Source: Phorcus lineatus
Lineage: Eukaryota; Mollusca; Gastropoda; Trochida; Trochidae
DNA length: 64,000 nucleotides
NCBI GenBank assembly: GCA_921293015.1
Contig: OV121096.1
Location: 10,295,000 to 10,358,999, forward strand
Reading direction: 5' to 3'
Within the stretch, counting starts at the first letter, position 1, and each line of letters begins with the position of its first letter. The notes beneath the pieces are model-generated. The model saw only the letters and a program-made list of their open reading frames with translations. It had not been told where the DNA came from and did no database searches. A program made the translations under genes and the position numbers. Positions 1-10,950 of this stretch are shown in pieces.

Positions 1-3000
1 GATCGAAACAAACGAGGGAAGTACAACGAACCCAACTGGAAATAATGATGGTGATAATTCTGACAAGAATGGTGACTCTTCCTTGAATTCAAATCATGGT
101 AAGAATTTTAAAATAAAATTCAAATGACTTTCAAATGAATTATTAAAATTGTTTGCGTACAAAATACATACCCAAGCTTGCAAAGATACACAAAAAACGT
201 ATTTATTACCACGACTGGATGCCCTGGCAATATATCACCTATATGTTATTATAAATATTTATAAATCTTTATTGTTACGCTCAGCTGTCTTTATAGCGTT
301 CTTGACAATCCAAAGGCTCATGTTAGGTTTTTGTTGGTAACTGTAACGAGATGAGAAAACGTTTGCATCGACAACATGAAATACTCATTTAAAGTTTACT
401 CATTTTCAAAATTTCATGAATGTATTGGTCAACAATTTTTTAAGTATCTGTTTGAAGGCAGCGCCAATTAAATTTTGTTTAAAAACCCACAGGTAGGTTC
501 TTTGTGGTAGGTTGTAGGTTCTTTGAAAACTTTGAAAATAAAACGCTTTGCAAAGAATACATTTTAGATTGGTATAGAGAAGTAATGTACTGTCCTTGGC
601 ACAACATTAACACAGTTTGGCAGAAATGGTAAAAAGAAAGTACAAAGATAAACACATCAAGATAACAATGAACCTAAGGTTCTGAAGAGACGTCAATACA
701 CTTGGAAGAACTCCAGAAGAGTCTTCAAGATAAACCATATCAATTTGACCTGAACCAAAATTTAATTAAGGAAATCAAAAAAGTCTGCTTTAACTTTATT
801 TTAAATGGAAAGCGAGATAAATTAAACCATAAATAATAACAAAGATTTACACCGAAGGAAGTACCGTATATATAAAATATATTGCTTCACTAAAGATAAG
901 CTGCTTGAGAAGACGTTTTGATTACGATGACATAGTGAAACAATATACTCTGTTTAGATTAAATGCATGTCCTGTATATAATGATTTCCGTCAGTATAAC
1001 GACGAATAAGGTATCAATGACAATGATGATAGTGTTGACAACGAATTAAAAAATATGACTCATGAATACTTTACGACAAGTATTTTAGTACCTAATAGCC
1101 TGTGAAATGCCTTAAAGTCTCTTCCGATAGTATCATAAGGCATGAGGTTTTTAATAGTACCCTATTATAATTGTATTAAAGTTATTGCGTATTTTTAAAA
1201 AACCCAATTCATTACTGAAGCAATGCTCTTGTTGACAAAAATAGTCTACTGATTAACACTCTATTATTGAAAAGGAATAAACGGAGAGAAGAAAATTACG
1301 TCATTAGTATAAAACAATGCTGTTTATTGTGTGTCTTTAAAAGAAGTGTTTTCGCCACGACTCCGGTTTTGCTTAAACGAGCAAAGTTTATACAGTATTT
1401 TTTTTTATACCCGCTTTATCTTTTCTTTTACATTTTGAATTTTAGCGATCGAAACAAACGAGGGAAGTACAACGAACCCAACTGGAAATAATGATGGTGA
1501 TAATTCTGACAAGAATGGTGACTCTTCCTTGAATTCAAATCATGGTAAGAATTTTAAAATAAAATTCAAATGACTTTCAAATGAATTATTAAAATTGTTT
1601 GCGTACAAAATACGTACCCAAGCTTGCAAAGATACACAAAAAACGTATTTATTACCACGACTGGATGCCCTGGCAATATATCACCTATATGTTATTATAA
1701 ATATTTATAAATCTTTATTGTTACGCTCAGCTGTCTTTATAGCGTTCTTGACAATCCAAAGGCTCATGTTAGGTTTTTGTTGGTAACTGTAACGAGATGA
1801 GAAAACGTTTGCATCGACAACATGAAATACTCATTTAAAGTTTACTCATTTTCAAAATTTCATGAATGTATTGGTCAACAATTTTTTAAGTATCTGTTTG
1901 AAGGCAGCGCCAATTAAATTTTGTTTAAAAACCCACAGGTAGGTTCTTTGTGGTAGGTTGTAGGTTCTTTGAAAACTTTGAAAATAAAACGCTTTGCAAA
2001 GAATACATTTTAGATTGGTATAGAGAAGTAATGTACTGTCCTTGGCACAACATTAACACAGTTTGGCAGAAATGGTAAAAAGAAAGTACAAAGATAAACA
2101 CATCAAGATAACAATGAACCTAAGGTTCTGAAGAGACGTCAATACACTTGGAAGAACTCCAGAAGAGTCTTCAAGATAAACCATATCAATTTGACCTGAA
2201 CCAAAATTTAATTAAGGAAATCAAAAAAGTCTGCTTTAACTTTATTTTAAATGGAAAGCGAGATAAATTAAACCATAAATAATAACAAAGATTTACACCG
2301 AAGGAAGTACCGTATATATAAAATATATTGCTTCACTAAAGATAAGCTGCTTGAGAAGACGTTTTGATTACGATGACATAGTGAAACAATATACTCTGTT
2401 TAGATTAAATGCATGTCCTGTATATAATGATTTCCGTCAGTATAACGACGAATAAGGTATCAATGACAATGATGATAGTGTTGACAACGAATTAAAAAAT
2501 ATGACTCATGAATACTTTACGACAAGTATTTTAGTACCTAATAGCCTGTGAAATGCCTTAAAGTCTCTTCCGATAGTATCATAAGGCATGAGGTTCTTAA
2601 TAGTACCCTATTATAATTGTATTAAAGTTATTGCGTATTTTTAAAAAACCCAATTCATTACTGAAGCAATGCTCTTGTTGACAAAAATAGTCTACTGATT
2701 AACACTCTATTATTGAAAAGGAATAAACGGAGAGAAGAAAATTACGTCATTAGTATAAAACAATGCTGTTTATTGTGTGTCTTTAAAAGAAGTGTTTTCG
2801 CCACGACTCCGGTTTTGCTTAAACGAGCAAAGTTTATACAGTATTTTTTTTTATACCCGCTTTATCTTTTCTTTTACATTTTGAATTTTAGCGATCGAAA
2901 CAAACGAGGGAAGTACAACGAACCCAACTGGAAATAATGATGGTGATAATTCTGACAAGAATGGTGACTCTTCCTTGAATTCAAATCATGGTAAGAATTT

Positions 3001-5222
3001 TAAAATAAAATTCAAATGACTTTCAAATGAATTATTAAAATTGTTTGCGTACAAAATACGTACCCAAGCTTGCAAAGATACACAAAAAACGTATTTATTA
3101 CCACGACTGGATGCCCTGGCAATATATCACCTATATGTTATTATAAATATTTATAAATCTTTATTGTTACGCTCAGCTGTCTTTATAGCGTTCTTGACAA
3201 TCCAAAGGCTCATGTTAGGTTTTTGTTGGTAACTGTAACGAGATGAGAAAACGTTTGCATCGACAACATGAAATACTCATTTAAAGTTTACTCATTTTCA
3301 AAATTTCATGAATGTATTGGTCAACAATTTTTTAAGTATCTGTTTGAAGGCAGCGCCAATTAAATTTTGTTTAAAAACCCACAGGTAGGTTCTTTGTGGT
3401 AGGTTGTAGGTTCTTTGAAAACTTTGAAAATAAAACGCTTTGCAAAGAATACATTTTAGATTGGTATAGAGAAGTAATGTACTGTCCTTGGCACAACATT
3501 AACACAGTTTGGCAGAAATGGTAAAAAGAAAGTACAAAGATAAACACATCAAGATAACAATGAACCTACGGTTCTGAAGAGACGTCAATACACTTGGAAG
3601 AACTCCAGAAGAGTCTTCAAGATAAACCATATCAATTTGACCTGAACCAAAATTTAATTAAGGAAATCAAAAAAGTCTGCTTTAACTTTATTTTAAATGG
3701 AAAGCGAGATAAATTAAACCATAAATAATAACAAAGATTTACACCGAAGGAAGTACTGTATATATAAAATATATTGCTTCACTAAAGATAAGCTGCTTGA
3801 GAAGACGTTTTGATTACGATGACATAGTGAAACAATATACTCTGTTTAGATTAAATGCATGTCCTGTATATAATGATTTCCGTCAGTATAACGACGAATA
3901 AGGTATCAATGACAAACTATGAAATCTTGTGCACATGTCTTCTAACCTATTAGTATTAACCTTTTAATTCAGAAGTTGTCATCCATGAGCTTATGTACTT
4001 AATTTCAATACTACTGTGTTGTAGCTATCCTCATCGGTGCTGTGGCTGGCGGTGTTGTCGTCTTGCTTGTCATCGTTGTCGTCATCATCGTCATTGTGGT
4101 CATTCTGCTGAGGTACGTTATTTCCATTTAGAGGTGTCTTGAGTGAGGCTACTCGAGTTGTCGGCATCTGGCTCATCTGGGTGTTTTACGCGTCGTCAAC
4201 TTCACTACTTGGAACCAAGTCAGGACTGCCGAATTCTTTATAGCCGCTCTGTCACAGTTAGAGAAATGGCATGTCGTCGGAGATGTAAACCAACGATACT
4301 GGCCAGTTTAAGTTTCACACTGTACCAAAAAGTTAATGAAAGGTCTTTCCTCTGCTTTCTCGAACGTTAAAACATATCATTTCTGACATCTTTCTTTCCC
4401 AAGTGGGCGTTACGATTAAGCAGTTTTGACCTTGGCTAGTGTAGTGCAGTTGACGAAGCGTAACATAGCAGGATTGCATCTGGTTTGCAATGACCAACAC
4501 CATGTCTTTGTCAAATCATTGAGATCAAAAAGTGTGTATTTTACATTTTTGAAACCATATTAGTAAGTTATCTAATAGATTGACTCAAGTGAGTGACAAT
4601 CAACGGTCAAATTCAAACCTGAAAGTTTTATCGATGTACAATATCTATTTTCAGAAAGAACCTACACAGTCTTGCTTTTAATTTGATGACCTCTCTGTAT
4701 GATTATCAGATATGGGTTAATTTTATCGTGGTTATTAAAGAAATGTAACGAACCTGTTAGCATTTGACCATCAAGTCCTGACCAACAGATAGCTCAGGTC
4801 ATTTAAGGGAAATGGGCAGTTCCATTTGGTAAGGAGTTACCATGTAAGTTATGATGTAAAAATTTGGTAATTCAATTTCCCGTTGAAATAATATATTTGT
4901 ATATGACCCATCTTTAAATCCTTAAAAAGTAAAATTCAATTTCAGGAAGAAACGTCAAGTGCCAAAACCAAGTACAGACCCTAACAATACGACTCTAGAA
5001 AGGAACCGACCTCAAAACCTGTACAGTGCTGCATCTGACCTTCCTCCAGCCTGTGCCACCATCGACGTTATTGGTGAATCAGGGTCAGATTACTGTCGTC
5101 TTTCAGGGAGAGTTGATTCTCAGTACTGCTACATTCAGCCTTCTGCACCCCGTGAGGGCGCCACGGGTTACCTCAGTGTCGTTGATGAAAGTAACGGAAA
5201 GTCGTTTTCTGCGATGGCTTAA
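1..5222 (+). CDS. Gene A, 3' part: single-pass receptor paralog (stalk, TM, tail)
   Basis: Visible exons: 1-98 (its first base lies just outside the window), 1446-1544, 2892-2990, 4025-4112 and 4946-5222, all with GT donors and AG acceptors. The three stalk exons are phase 1-1 and 99 nt, so each adds 33 in-frame residues (core NEGSTTNPTGNNDGDNSD). The next exon encodes a 29-residue hydrophobic helix of Ile, Val, Leu, Gly and Ala. The last encodes a basic stop-transfer (RKKR) and a 92-aa cytoplasmic tail ending with TAA at 5220-5222. Exon order, phase and sequence match gene B 43.9 kb downstream, so the unseen 5' part probably encodes a signal peptide, YWTD propeller and EGF modules (inference). 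Role unknown; the design is that of a type I surface receptor. The tail lacks two tyrosines present in gene B. Confidence 0.72.
1446..1544 (+). CDS. Gene A stalk exon, second visible copy
   Basis: Acceptor TTTTAG at 1440-1445, donor GTAAGA from 1545. 99 nt, phase 1 at both ends, encoding an Asn/Asp/Ser/Gly/Thr-rich spacer without cysteines. Identical in sequence to the copies at 1-98 and 2892-2990. An extracellular juxtamembrane stalk is inferred from its place just before the TM exon. Confidence 0.7.
2892..2990 (+). CDS. Gene A stalk exon, third visible copy
   Basis: Same acceptor and donor as the other copies. It is the last copy before the TM exon at 4025, and its phase-1 end (final G) joins the first CT of that exon to give an Ala codon. 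Confidence 0.7.
4025..4112 (+). CDS. Gene A transmembrane exon
   Basis: Acceptor TTGTAG before 4025, donor GTACGT from 4113, 88 nt, phase 1 in and phase 2 out. Translation gives an uninterrupted run of about 29 Ile/Val/Leu/Gly/Ala residues (ILIGAVAGGVVVLLVIVVV and on) followed by Arg, a typical single-pass helix. Nearly identical to the gene B exon at 47926-48013. Confidence 0.85.
4946..5222 (+). CDS. Gene A cytoplasmic-tail exon
   Basis: Acceptor TTTCAG before 4946, 277 nt to TAA. It begins RKKRQVPKPSTDP and contains YCRL, YIQP and YLSV tyrosine motifs. Positions that are YTTL and YATI in gene B read NTTL and CATI here, so the proximal ITAM-like tyrosines are gone. The open frame and conserved ending (KSFSAM) argue against a dead exon. 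Same length as the gene B tail exon. Confidence 0.82.
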
Positions 5223-6658
5223 GTTTATCGACAGCTGGAAATTGAAAATACGAAAGCTACAGTTTGATCATGAAATCTGGTTTAATGTCAATTTCTGAAC
5301 TGATATAAAATGAACAGATCAAACTAATATCATTTCGATAAGATAACGAAAGAGTGGTTTTTATATGTTATAAAACGCTTATGATGTACATATACAGCTG
5401 CATGCCAAATGTTTGTTCACATACCTGAATATACTAGTGCAAATATCATGTAATTTGAGATGCCTTTGAGGTATCGTAGCGTTGCGAAAATGAAACGTCT
5501 AATATTGATTTTTCAATACACATATGCAATTCCATTCTTCTTTAAGGCAAAGGTTTATCGTACCCCATAATTATCCTTAACAGTTTTGGCAGGTCATTGA
5601 AGTGACCATGGATCAAAATTCCGAAAAGACTAATGATTATTTTTCTACATAAAATCCTTAATAAGTTATCAACTTCTTTAAACATCAGTCATGTTGGTTC
5701 CTGAGCACAAAGTCAATGTGATTATGTTGGTTTTAATCTCAGAGAGTCGATATGGAACATTTTATTCGACATTTAAAGAAATCAAAATTTCGAAAATGTG
5801 ACCCCTTCAGTCTATATCGATATGCCAAAATTCGAATTTTTGCAAGAATGACCAGACAATGCCAAACTGAGTTCAAGAATGGCTATTTCACACATGGACT
5901 GTGGTTGATCCATTGTCAGTCTTTCTGAAGTTATTCTATTGACGTTGAAACGAAACCCAAATTACCCGATAGTTGCACTACGATTCAGTGGTAAGTGAAC
6001 AAACTTTCGGTATGCAGCTGTATGCCATTACAGTTACTCTAAGAACGTAAGCCATATTAAGACAAAAGGTTTGGTGTCTTGTATTGGTCTTTCTGACACT
6101 ATGTCTTAATGCTACAAACCATCGTGGAGAACTCTGTTACTAAATTTCCCAATGTAAAAGATATTGTAGCAACACAAACAACGTCGAAACGTTGTATAAA
6201 GTTATGTACGAAGAAGTTGTTATTCGTATATATTATTTTCATTCTCACAATGCAAAACTCCTAAAGGCCTAAAAAGAAGTTTTCGATTGTTTTTATTCCA
6301 ACTTTTCTTTTTATACACTAAGAAACGGCGTTGATAACATTTCAATATACATATATACCCGTTATCCATATAAGAATGTTAATCATTGTCTTATAATTGC
6401 CTATCAAATACTAAAAAAAGATTATGGTAAATGTAGAAACAAAGCGAAAAAAATGTAGATCTTAAGATAGATGTAGTTTATTGTAGAAATGGTGCTTTGT
6501 GGTATGGAGGTATTCTTTTAGTCATAGGGACTTCAAAGAGACAATTATTTTTAGGTTAACATGCTTCGTAATTAGCTTTTAATTTTTTGTTTATGCACAT
6601 ATATATTTGTCTTGTCGTGATTTGCATATACATTTTATGTTCATTGTTCTGTCAAAAA
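5223..6658. other. 3' flank of gene A, homologous to the flank of gene B
   Basis: No supported gene. The first 170 bp and the last 600 bp align by eye with 49247-50040. Between them, about 5396-6020 is a segment absent from the gene B flank and bounded by near-identical short direct repeats (CAGCTGCATGCCA at about 5396, CAGCTGTATGCCA at about 6015). It probably includes the 3' UTR; I could not fix a polyadenylation signal. Confidence 0.6.
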
Positions 6659-7045
6659 TTATGTCTCGCCCCCGAAGGGTCAGGAGACATGTTGGTTTTG
6701 GCTGAGCTCACGTCTGCGTCCGTGTCCGCGTCGTCGTTGGCGTTCCCATTCGTTTCCGGAGCATAACTTTGAAACTAAATAACCAATCCTCACCACATTT
6801 GGTACACATCCCTTTCATATAATGTAGATGTGCCTTTTTCGGGATACAACTTCTTTTCAATTATACATTTTTTTTGCTTCCATGGCAACAGTTTGGACAT
6901 TGTCATTTTGAAGGGTAGGTTAGTTCCAGAGCATAACTTTGAAACTACATGACCAATCTTCACCAAATTTGGCACACATCCCCTTCATGTTATGTAGATG
7001 TGCCCTTTTGGGGGTTTCAACTTCTTTTTTCAATTTTATATTTTC
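6659..7045. repeat. Dispersed repeat with two roughly 140-bp sub-units
   Basis: Two similar blocks follow each other, both carrying CATAACTTTGAAACTA, then an accession to TTYGGYACACATCC, then ATGTAGATGTGCC. They start near 6760 and 6925. The block is missing at the matching site after gene B (about 50036), so it inserted or was lost after duplication. Non-coding in my reading. Confidence 0.6.
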
Positions 7046-7150
7046 CTAATTTTTAAATGAATCATAGTAGTTAATATTCGTCAAGCATGACAAAATGCAG
7101 AGATGTTGATTGACCAAAACTTTAAGTTTATGTAGTTTTATAGCAAAATT

Positions 7151-7443
7151 ATAGTATGTTTTTGTTTAAACATCATTATTTATACTCACCGTCGATAGTT
7201 AACAATATGCCCGATTATCCTAATCTGTCTAATTCCGACAATCCTTACACAGAGTAAAGACAGAGTTATCGCTGCCCTAGCCTGCATCGAATACTCGCCA
7301 CCAGGTGGCTAACCCTACGTCATCATTGCTTCTTCTGACGGGCAGAGAAACCGATCGTACAGAGGGGAGGCCGGGTGGGAGCTAACGATTGTTAACTATC
7401 GACGGTGAGTATAAATAATGATGTTTAAACAAAAACATACTAT
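7151..7443. repeat. Foldback (56-bp perfect inverted repeat) at the left edge of the DIRS-like element
   Basis: 7151-7206 is the exact reverse complement of 7388-7443. The 181-bp loop contains, from about 7198 to 7333, sequence matching the inverted right end of the element (about 13003-13138). The arms include GTCGATAGTTAACAAT, a variant of the element's own terminus. Probably a short DIRS derivative or a by-product of strand-switching. Confidence 0.75.
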
Positions 7444-7483
7444 TATTTAATATACTCTCCTCGATAGTTAACAATATGCCCGA
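7442..7483. repeat. DIRS-like left inverted terminal repeat
   Basis: Begins ATTATTTAATATACTCTCC and is the reverse complement of 13116-13157 over 42 bp. Confidence 0.85.
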
Positions 7484-7719
7484 ATCCCACAGACGGAGGT
7501 GGGTACGAGCGGCCAAGCGATAACAACTCTCTCTTTACACAAGAACACTGGGGACCTGGAAAATGACACTCCGCGTGAACCCCTAGGGGACGGAGTGGTC
7601 AGCCTTGACCCATCCTCGCTGTGCGAGGAGGTCCGCAACCAAGGTCGCCAACTAAAATACAAAAGACAACAAGCAACCAACTAAGATCAATCTCGGGTTT
7701 ATTCGAATTGGTTCGAGAG

Positions 7720-8775
7720 TTAACGAGTAGGAGGGTGACTCCTGCGCTGAGGAGCCGAAGGAACTCGCTGCTGGGCGTACACCTGTGCGCCCAGTCGGTT
7801 GATCCCCTCCAAATCCTCGTTGGAGATGTCCCGGAGGTAGTGGTTGGCGAACACCAAGCCTGACTTCCAGAAGCAGCCAGCCATGATGTCCGCCACCGCC
7901 AAGTTGCTGTGGAGGGCCATCGTCGCTGAGATGGCCCTGATCTCGTGCGGATTTGCCCTCGCTGGAGGGTCAAGGTCCGCTGCTTTGTAGGCGTCTAGGA
8001 CCGCTGAGCGGAGGTAAACGCCCAGTTGTCTTTTATCAATTTCCCGGACACTGGTCTGGGAATGTGGGATGAAGAGTCTCCTTCTCCCTTGACGCAGTGT
8101 CCGGGTTTTCTCGGCATAGATCCGTAGCGCGCGTACCGGACAGAGGAGACGATTCTCCTCGTCTGTCGGATCTACGCTCCCGGAAATGGACGGTAACGAG
8201 AAGGTTCTACCCCTCTCGTCCGCGGTTTGGTTTTTGCAGATAAACTCAGGCGCCAGTCCCAGAGTAGCCGACCCCCCATCCCTCACATCAAAACGCAAAA
8301 GGTCCGCCTGGAGAGCATGTAGCTCTGAAATCCTGGCTGCGGACCCCATTGCGACCAAACAGGCGGTTTTGATGGTGAGACGGAGGACGGTTGTCTCCGT
8401 CAACGGTTCATAGTGGTCAGACTTAAGATGGTTGAGGACCACCGCTAAGTCCCACTCTGGGGGCCTGAGTTTCATCCGCCCGTCCACATTCCGGTAGGTT
8501 CTTACGAGCTCCTAGAGGACCGAGATGTCCAACTGGGGGTCTCGCTTCCTAAGCACGGACATTATCGCTGCCAGATTGGTGTTAATGGACGAGGCTTTAA
8601 GCTTCCTCGTCTCTCGCAGGTAGACCAGGTACTCTGCAACCTGCGGGACCGTAACTACCTGGACATCGTACCCCTCCTTGGCGCAGAAAGTCGCGAAAGC
8701 CCCCCACTGAGCGTCATAGAGATTCCTAGTGGAGGGCCTCTGGGAAGTCGCCACCGCCTCGGCAACGGATTTGGA
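7720..8775 (-). pseudogene. Tyrosine recombinase of the DIRS-like element, one internal stop
   Basis: The N-terminal core-binding half ends at a TAG (8512-8514). The catalytic half follows in the same frame to TAA at 7720-7722. Counting residues from 8487, the catalytic set is visible: Arg52 in AARISELHAL, His181-x-x-Arg184 in NPHEIRAIS, Trp207, and nucleophile Tyr217 in FANHYLRD. The enzyme would cut and join the circular cDNA of the element at its target by a topoisomerase IB-like phosphotyrosine mechanism (family knowledge). Apart from the TAG the frame is clean, so either one nonsense mutation has occurred or the stop is read through. The start is uncertain: the frame is open upstream through out-of-frame RNase H sequence, so I mark only the recognisable part. 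Confidence 0.85.
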
Positions 8776-8789
8776 AAAACCCGCCCCCG

Positions 8790-10950
8790 TCAGGCCTCTC
8801 TGGAGACAAACCAAGCGTGAAGCTGTAGAGCCTGGGGGTTCTCGTGAACCCGCCCGCTCGGTCTGCTCGACAGCAGGTCCCACCTCAGAGGGAGGGGGAC
8901 CGGGTCTTGGCGGCACATCCTTCGGAGGGGAACGTACCAGGTCCTGGCTGGCCACCGCGGCGCTATCAACAACAGTTGAAGAACTCGAGTCTCCTGTATC
9001 TTCTCCACCACGAGGTTCAGGATGGCGGGAGGGGGATAGGCGTAGGCAACCATCCCCTCCCATTCTAACGCGAGCGCACCGAGAGCCCACGCGGTAGGGT
9101 CCGGTACAGGAGACACGTACGTCGGCAACTGGTGGTTGAGCCGAGTCGCGAAGAGGTCTATGTGAGGCTTGCCGAACCTCAGACACAGACTCTCGAACAC
9201 TCTCGGGTGCAGCATCCACTCTGTTGATGGAGGTTTGTCCGGGCGAGACAAGGCGTCCGCTAGGACGTTCTTGGCTCCCGGGATGTGCACCGCGCAGAGA
9301 GAGAGTCCGAGACTGTCTACTAGCCGAAACAGCTCCAACACCAGTTGCAGAAGCGAGTCTGCTTTGGTCGAGCCTTGCTTGTTGATGGCCCAGGCCGCCG
9401 CTGAGCTGTCCGTGTGAACACACAGGATCTGCCCCCGCAGGCGACCTGACCAATGGTCGATTGCTAGACGAATCGCGTCTAGCTCTAGGACGTTGATGTG
9501 GCGTCTCACTTGGGTTGATGACCACACCCCCCCCCGTCTGCTCCGTATCGAGATGGGCTCCCCACCCTTGGGTGGAGGCGTCCACAAACAGGTGACATGT
9601 TGCTGGCGGTTCCCTGAGGGGGACCCCCACCAACACGTTGGACTCCTGCTGCCACCAGGAGAGGTGGTGTCTGAGTCCCGAGGGTAGAGAGAAAACGTGA
9701 TGGCACGCCTTCTCTCTGACGTGAACGTTTACGAAGATCTGCAGGGGCCTGAGCTGCAACCTTCCCCTTCGGGTGAAGTGTTGGGTCGCACTCAAGAACC
9801 CTAGCAGCCTTTGCCACTTGCGTAGCGACAGAGGCCCCCGAAGCGCCAGCTCCAGGAGATCTCGGTAACGTCCCATCCGTTCCCGGGTAACGAAGGCTTT
9901 GTAGATAGCGGTGTCCAGGCGGGCGCCCAGAAACACCAAGGACGACGTCGGCAGCAGGTCTGACTTGTCTAGATTGACTAGCCACCCCAGCCGCCTGAAC
10001 AACGCTATCACAAAGTCCCGTTGAGCTTCCAGAATAGACGGGGATCTGTTGTGACCGAACCCGTCGTCCAGGTACATCGCAAACTGTACGTCCACTGTGT
10101 GGAGATATTGGACGATGGGCTGGGTCACGCGAGTGAACAGCCACGGAGCCGACGAGATCCCGAACGGAAGGACGTTCCACTGAAAGTGGCGACCCGCTAG
10201 GACGAAGCGGAGGTACCTGCGATCCCCATGATAAATGGGGATGTGCAGATATGCGTCCTGCAGGTCGAGGGATATCATCGAGTCCGAGGGCTCCAGTAAT
10301 CGCATTACTGACGGCACTGTCAAGAGACGAAAATATGGCGGCGGATCTAGGAAGGAGTGGTTGAACTCCTTCATGTCGTGGATCAGCCGCCACTTCTTCG
10401 GGTCTCGCTTCGGTCGGATGAAGACCGGAGAGTAGAAACCTGGTGCAAGGTCCTGGAGCGGTAGTTCCTCCACCGCCCGCTTGGAGATGAGCGTCTCCAC
10501 CTGTTCCAGAGTCAGCGCGAGCCGATCGGGCTCCAGCGGCCGCTCTGTAGGAGAACAGGTCAGCGGGGGGCGGCGTAACACGGGAATGCGGAACCCCCGC
10601 TCCAGGATATTGCAAATGAACGGGTCCAGACCCAACTGTCTCCAGTTGGGCGCGAATCGCGCGAGACGGCCTCCAACTGGTGCGTCCAGAGGTGGGACCA
10701 CCTGCGGCGGTAGGTCCGGAGGTACCCAGTCATTGTTTCTTGGGGGTACCTCCGTTGGCACGACCTTTGAGGCGTTGGTTGCCTTTCTTGGGAGTGCGCT
10801 TGGGGGAGGGGCCGGCAGTGAAGTCGCGACTTCTGTCCTGCCGACTCCTCCCCCCGAGAAACGACACTCCTCCCGTCTTCGTAGGGAAGGAGGGCCCACC
10901 TCCACCCTTCTTCTTAGGCGTTGTCGTCTGGGCAGATACTCTGCCCCCAC
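8790..10950 (-). pseudogene. Reverse transcriptase-RNase H of the DIRS-like element, frameshifted
   Basis: The RT half runs in one frame from about 10950 to 9536; no ATG is evident at the frame's left edge. RT block ISLDLQDAYLHIP holds the first catalytic Asp, and AMYLDDGF (residues 293-296 counting from 10950) holds the active-site pair. RNase H starts with LFVDASTQGWGAHL. At a run of nine C (9527-9535) the reading switches to the frame ending at 8790, which carries the RNase H residues ELDAIRLA, HTDSSAAA and ADALSR, then a segment (HIDLFATRLNHQLP through LLIAPRWPART) like the C-terminal domain of DIRS polyproteins described as methyltransferase-like. The frame change falls exactly at the homopolymer, so a one-base slip there, real or a sequencing error, is the simple explanation. 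It overlaps the end of ORF1 and the start of the recombinase frame. Confidence 0.88.

Larger units (their letters stand above)
1..3916 (+). repeat. 1,446-bp tandem array, each unit carrying a stalk exon
   Basis: Units start at 1, 1447 and 2893. The third copy breaks off near 3916, after about 1,024 bp. I see only about four substitutions across copies (for example near 167, 1146, 3568 and 3757), so identity is above 99.7 percent. Each unit holds one 99-nt exon plus a whole intron, so copy number changes stalk length by 33 residues per unit. Diverged single-copy DNA of the same kind lies at about 45.84-47.46 kb in gene B. The array may continue left of the window. Confidence 0.95.

Noticed and set aside
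149-340. 63-aa frame repeated at 149, 1595 and 3041
   Set aside because: It lies in the intron part of the 1,446-bp unit and repeats only because the unit does. The coding exon is the 99-nt segment just upstream in a different frame.
1267-1491. 74-aa frame running across the stalk exon acceptor
   Set aside because: It reads the stalk exon in a frame that does not match the TM exon phase or gene B. The exon frame used here is supported by phase and paralogy.
9506-10615. 369-aa minus-strand frame over the RT region
   Set aside because: Out-of-frame shadow of the RT ORF; the RT motifs are all in the other frame.
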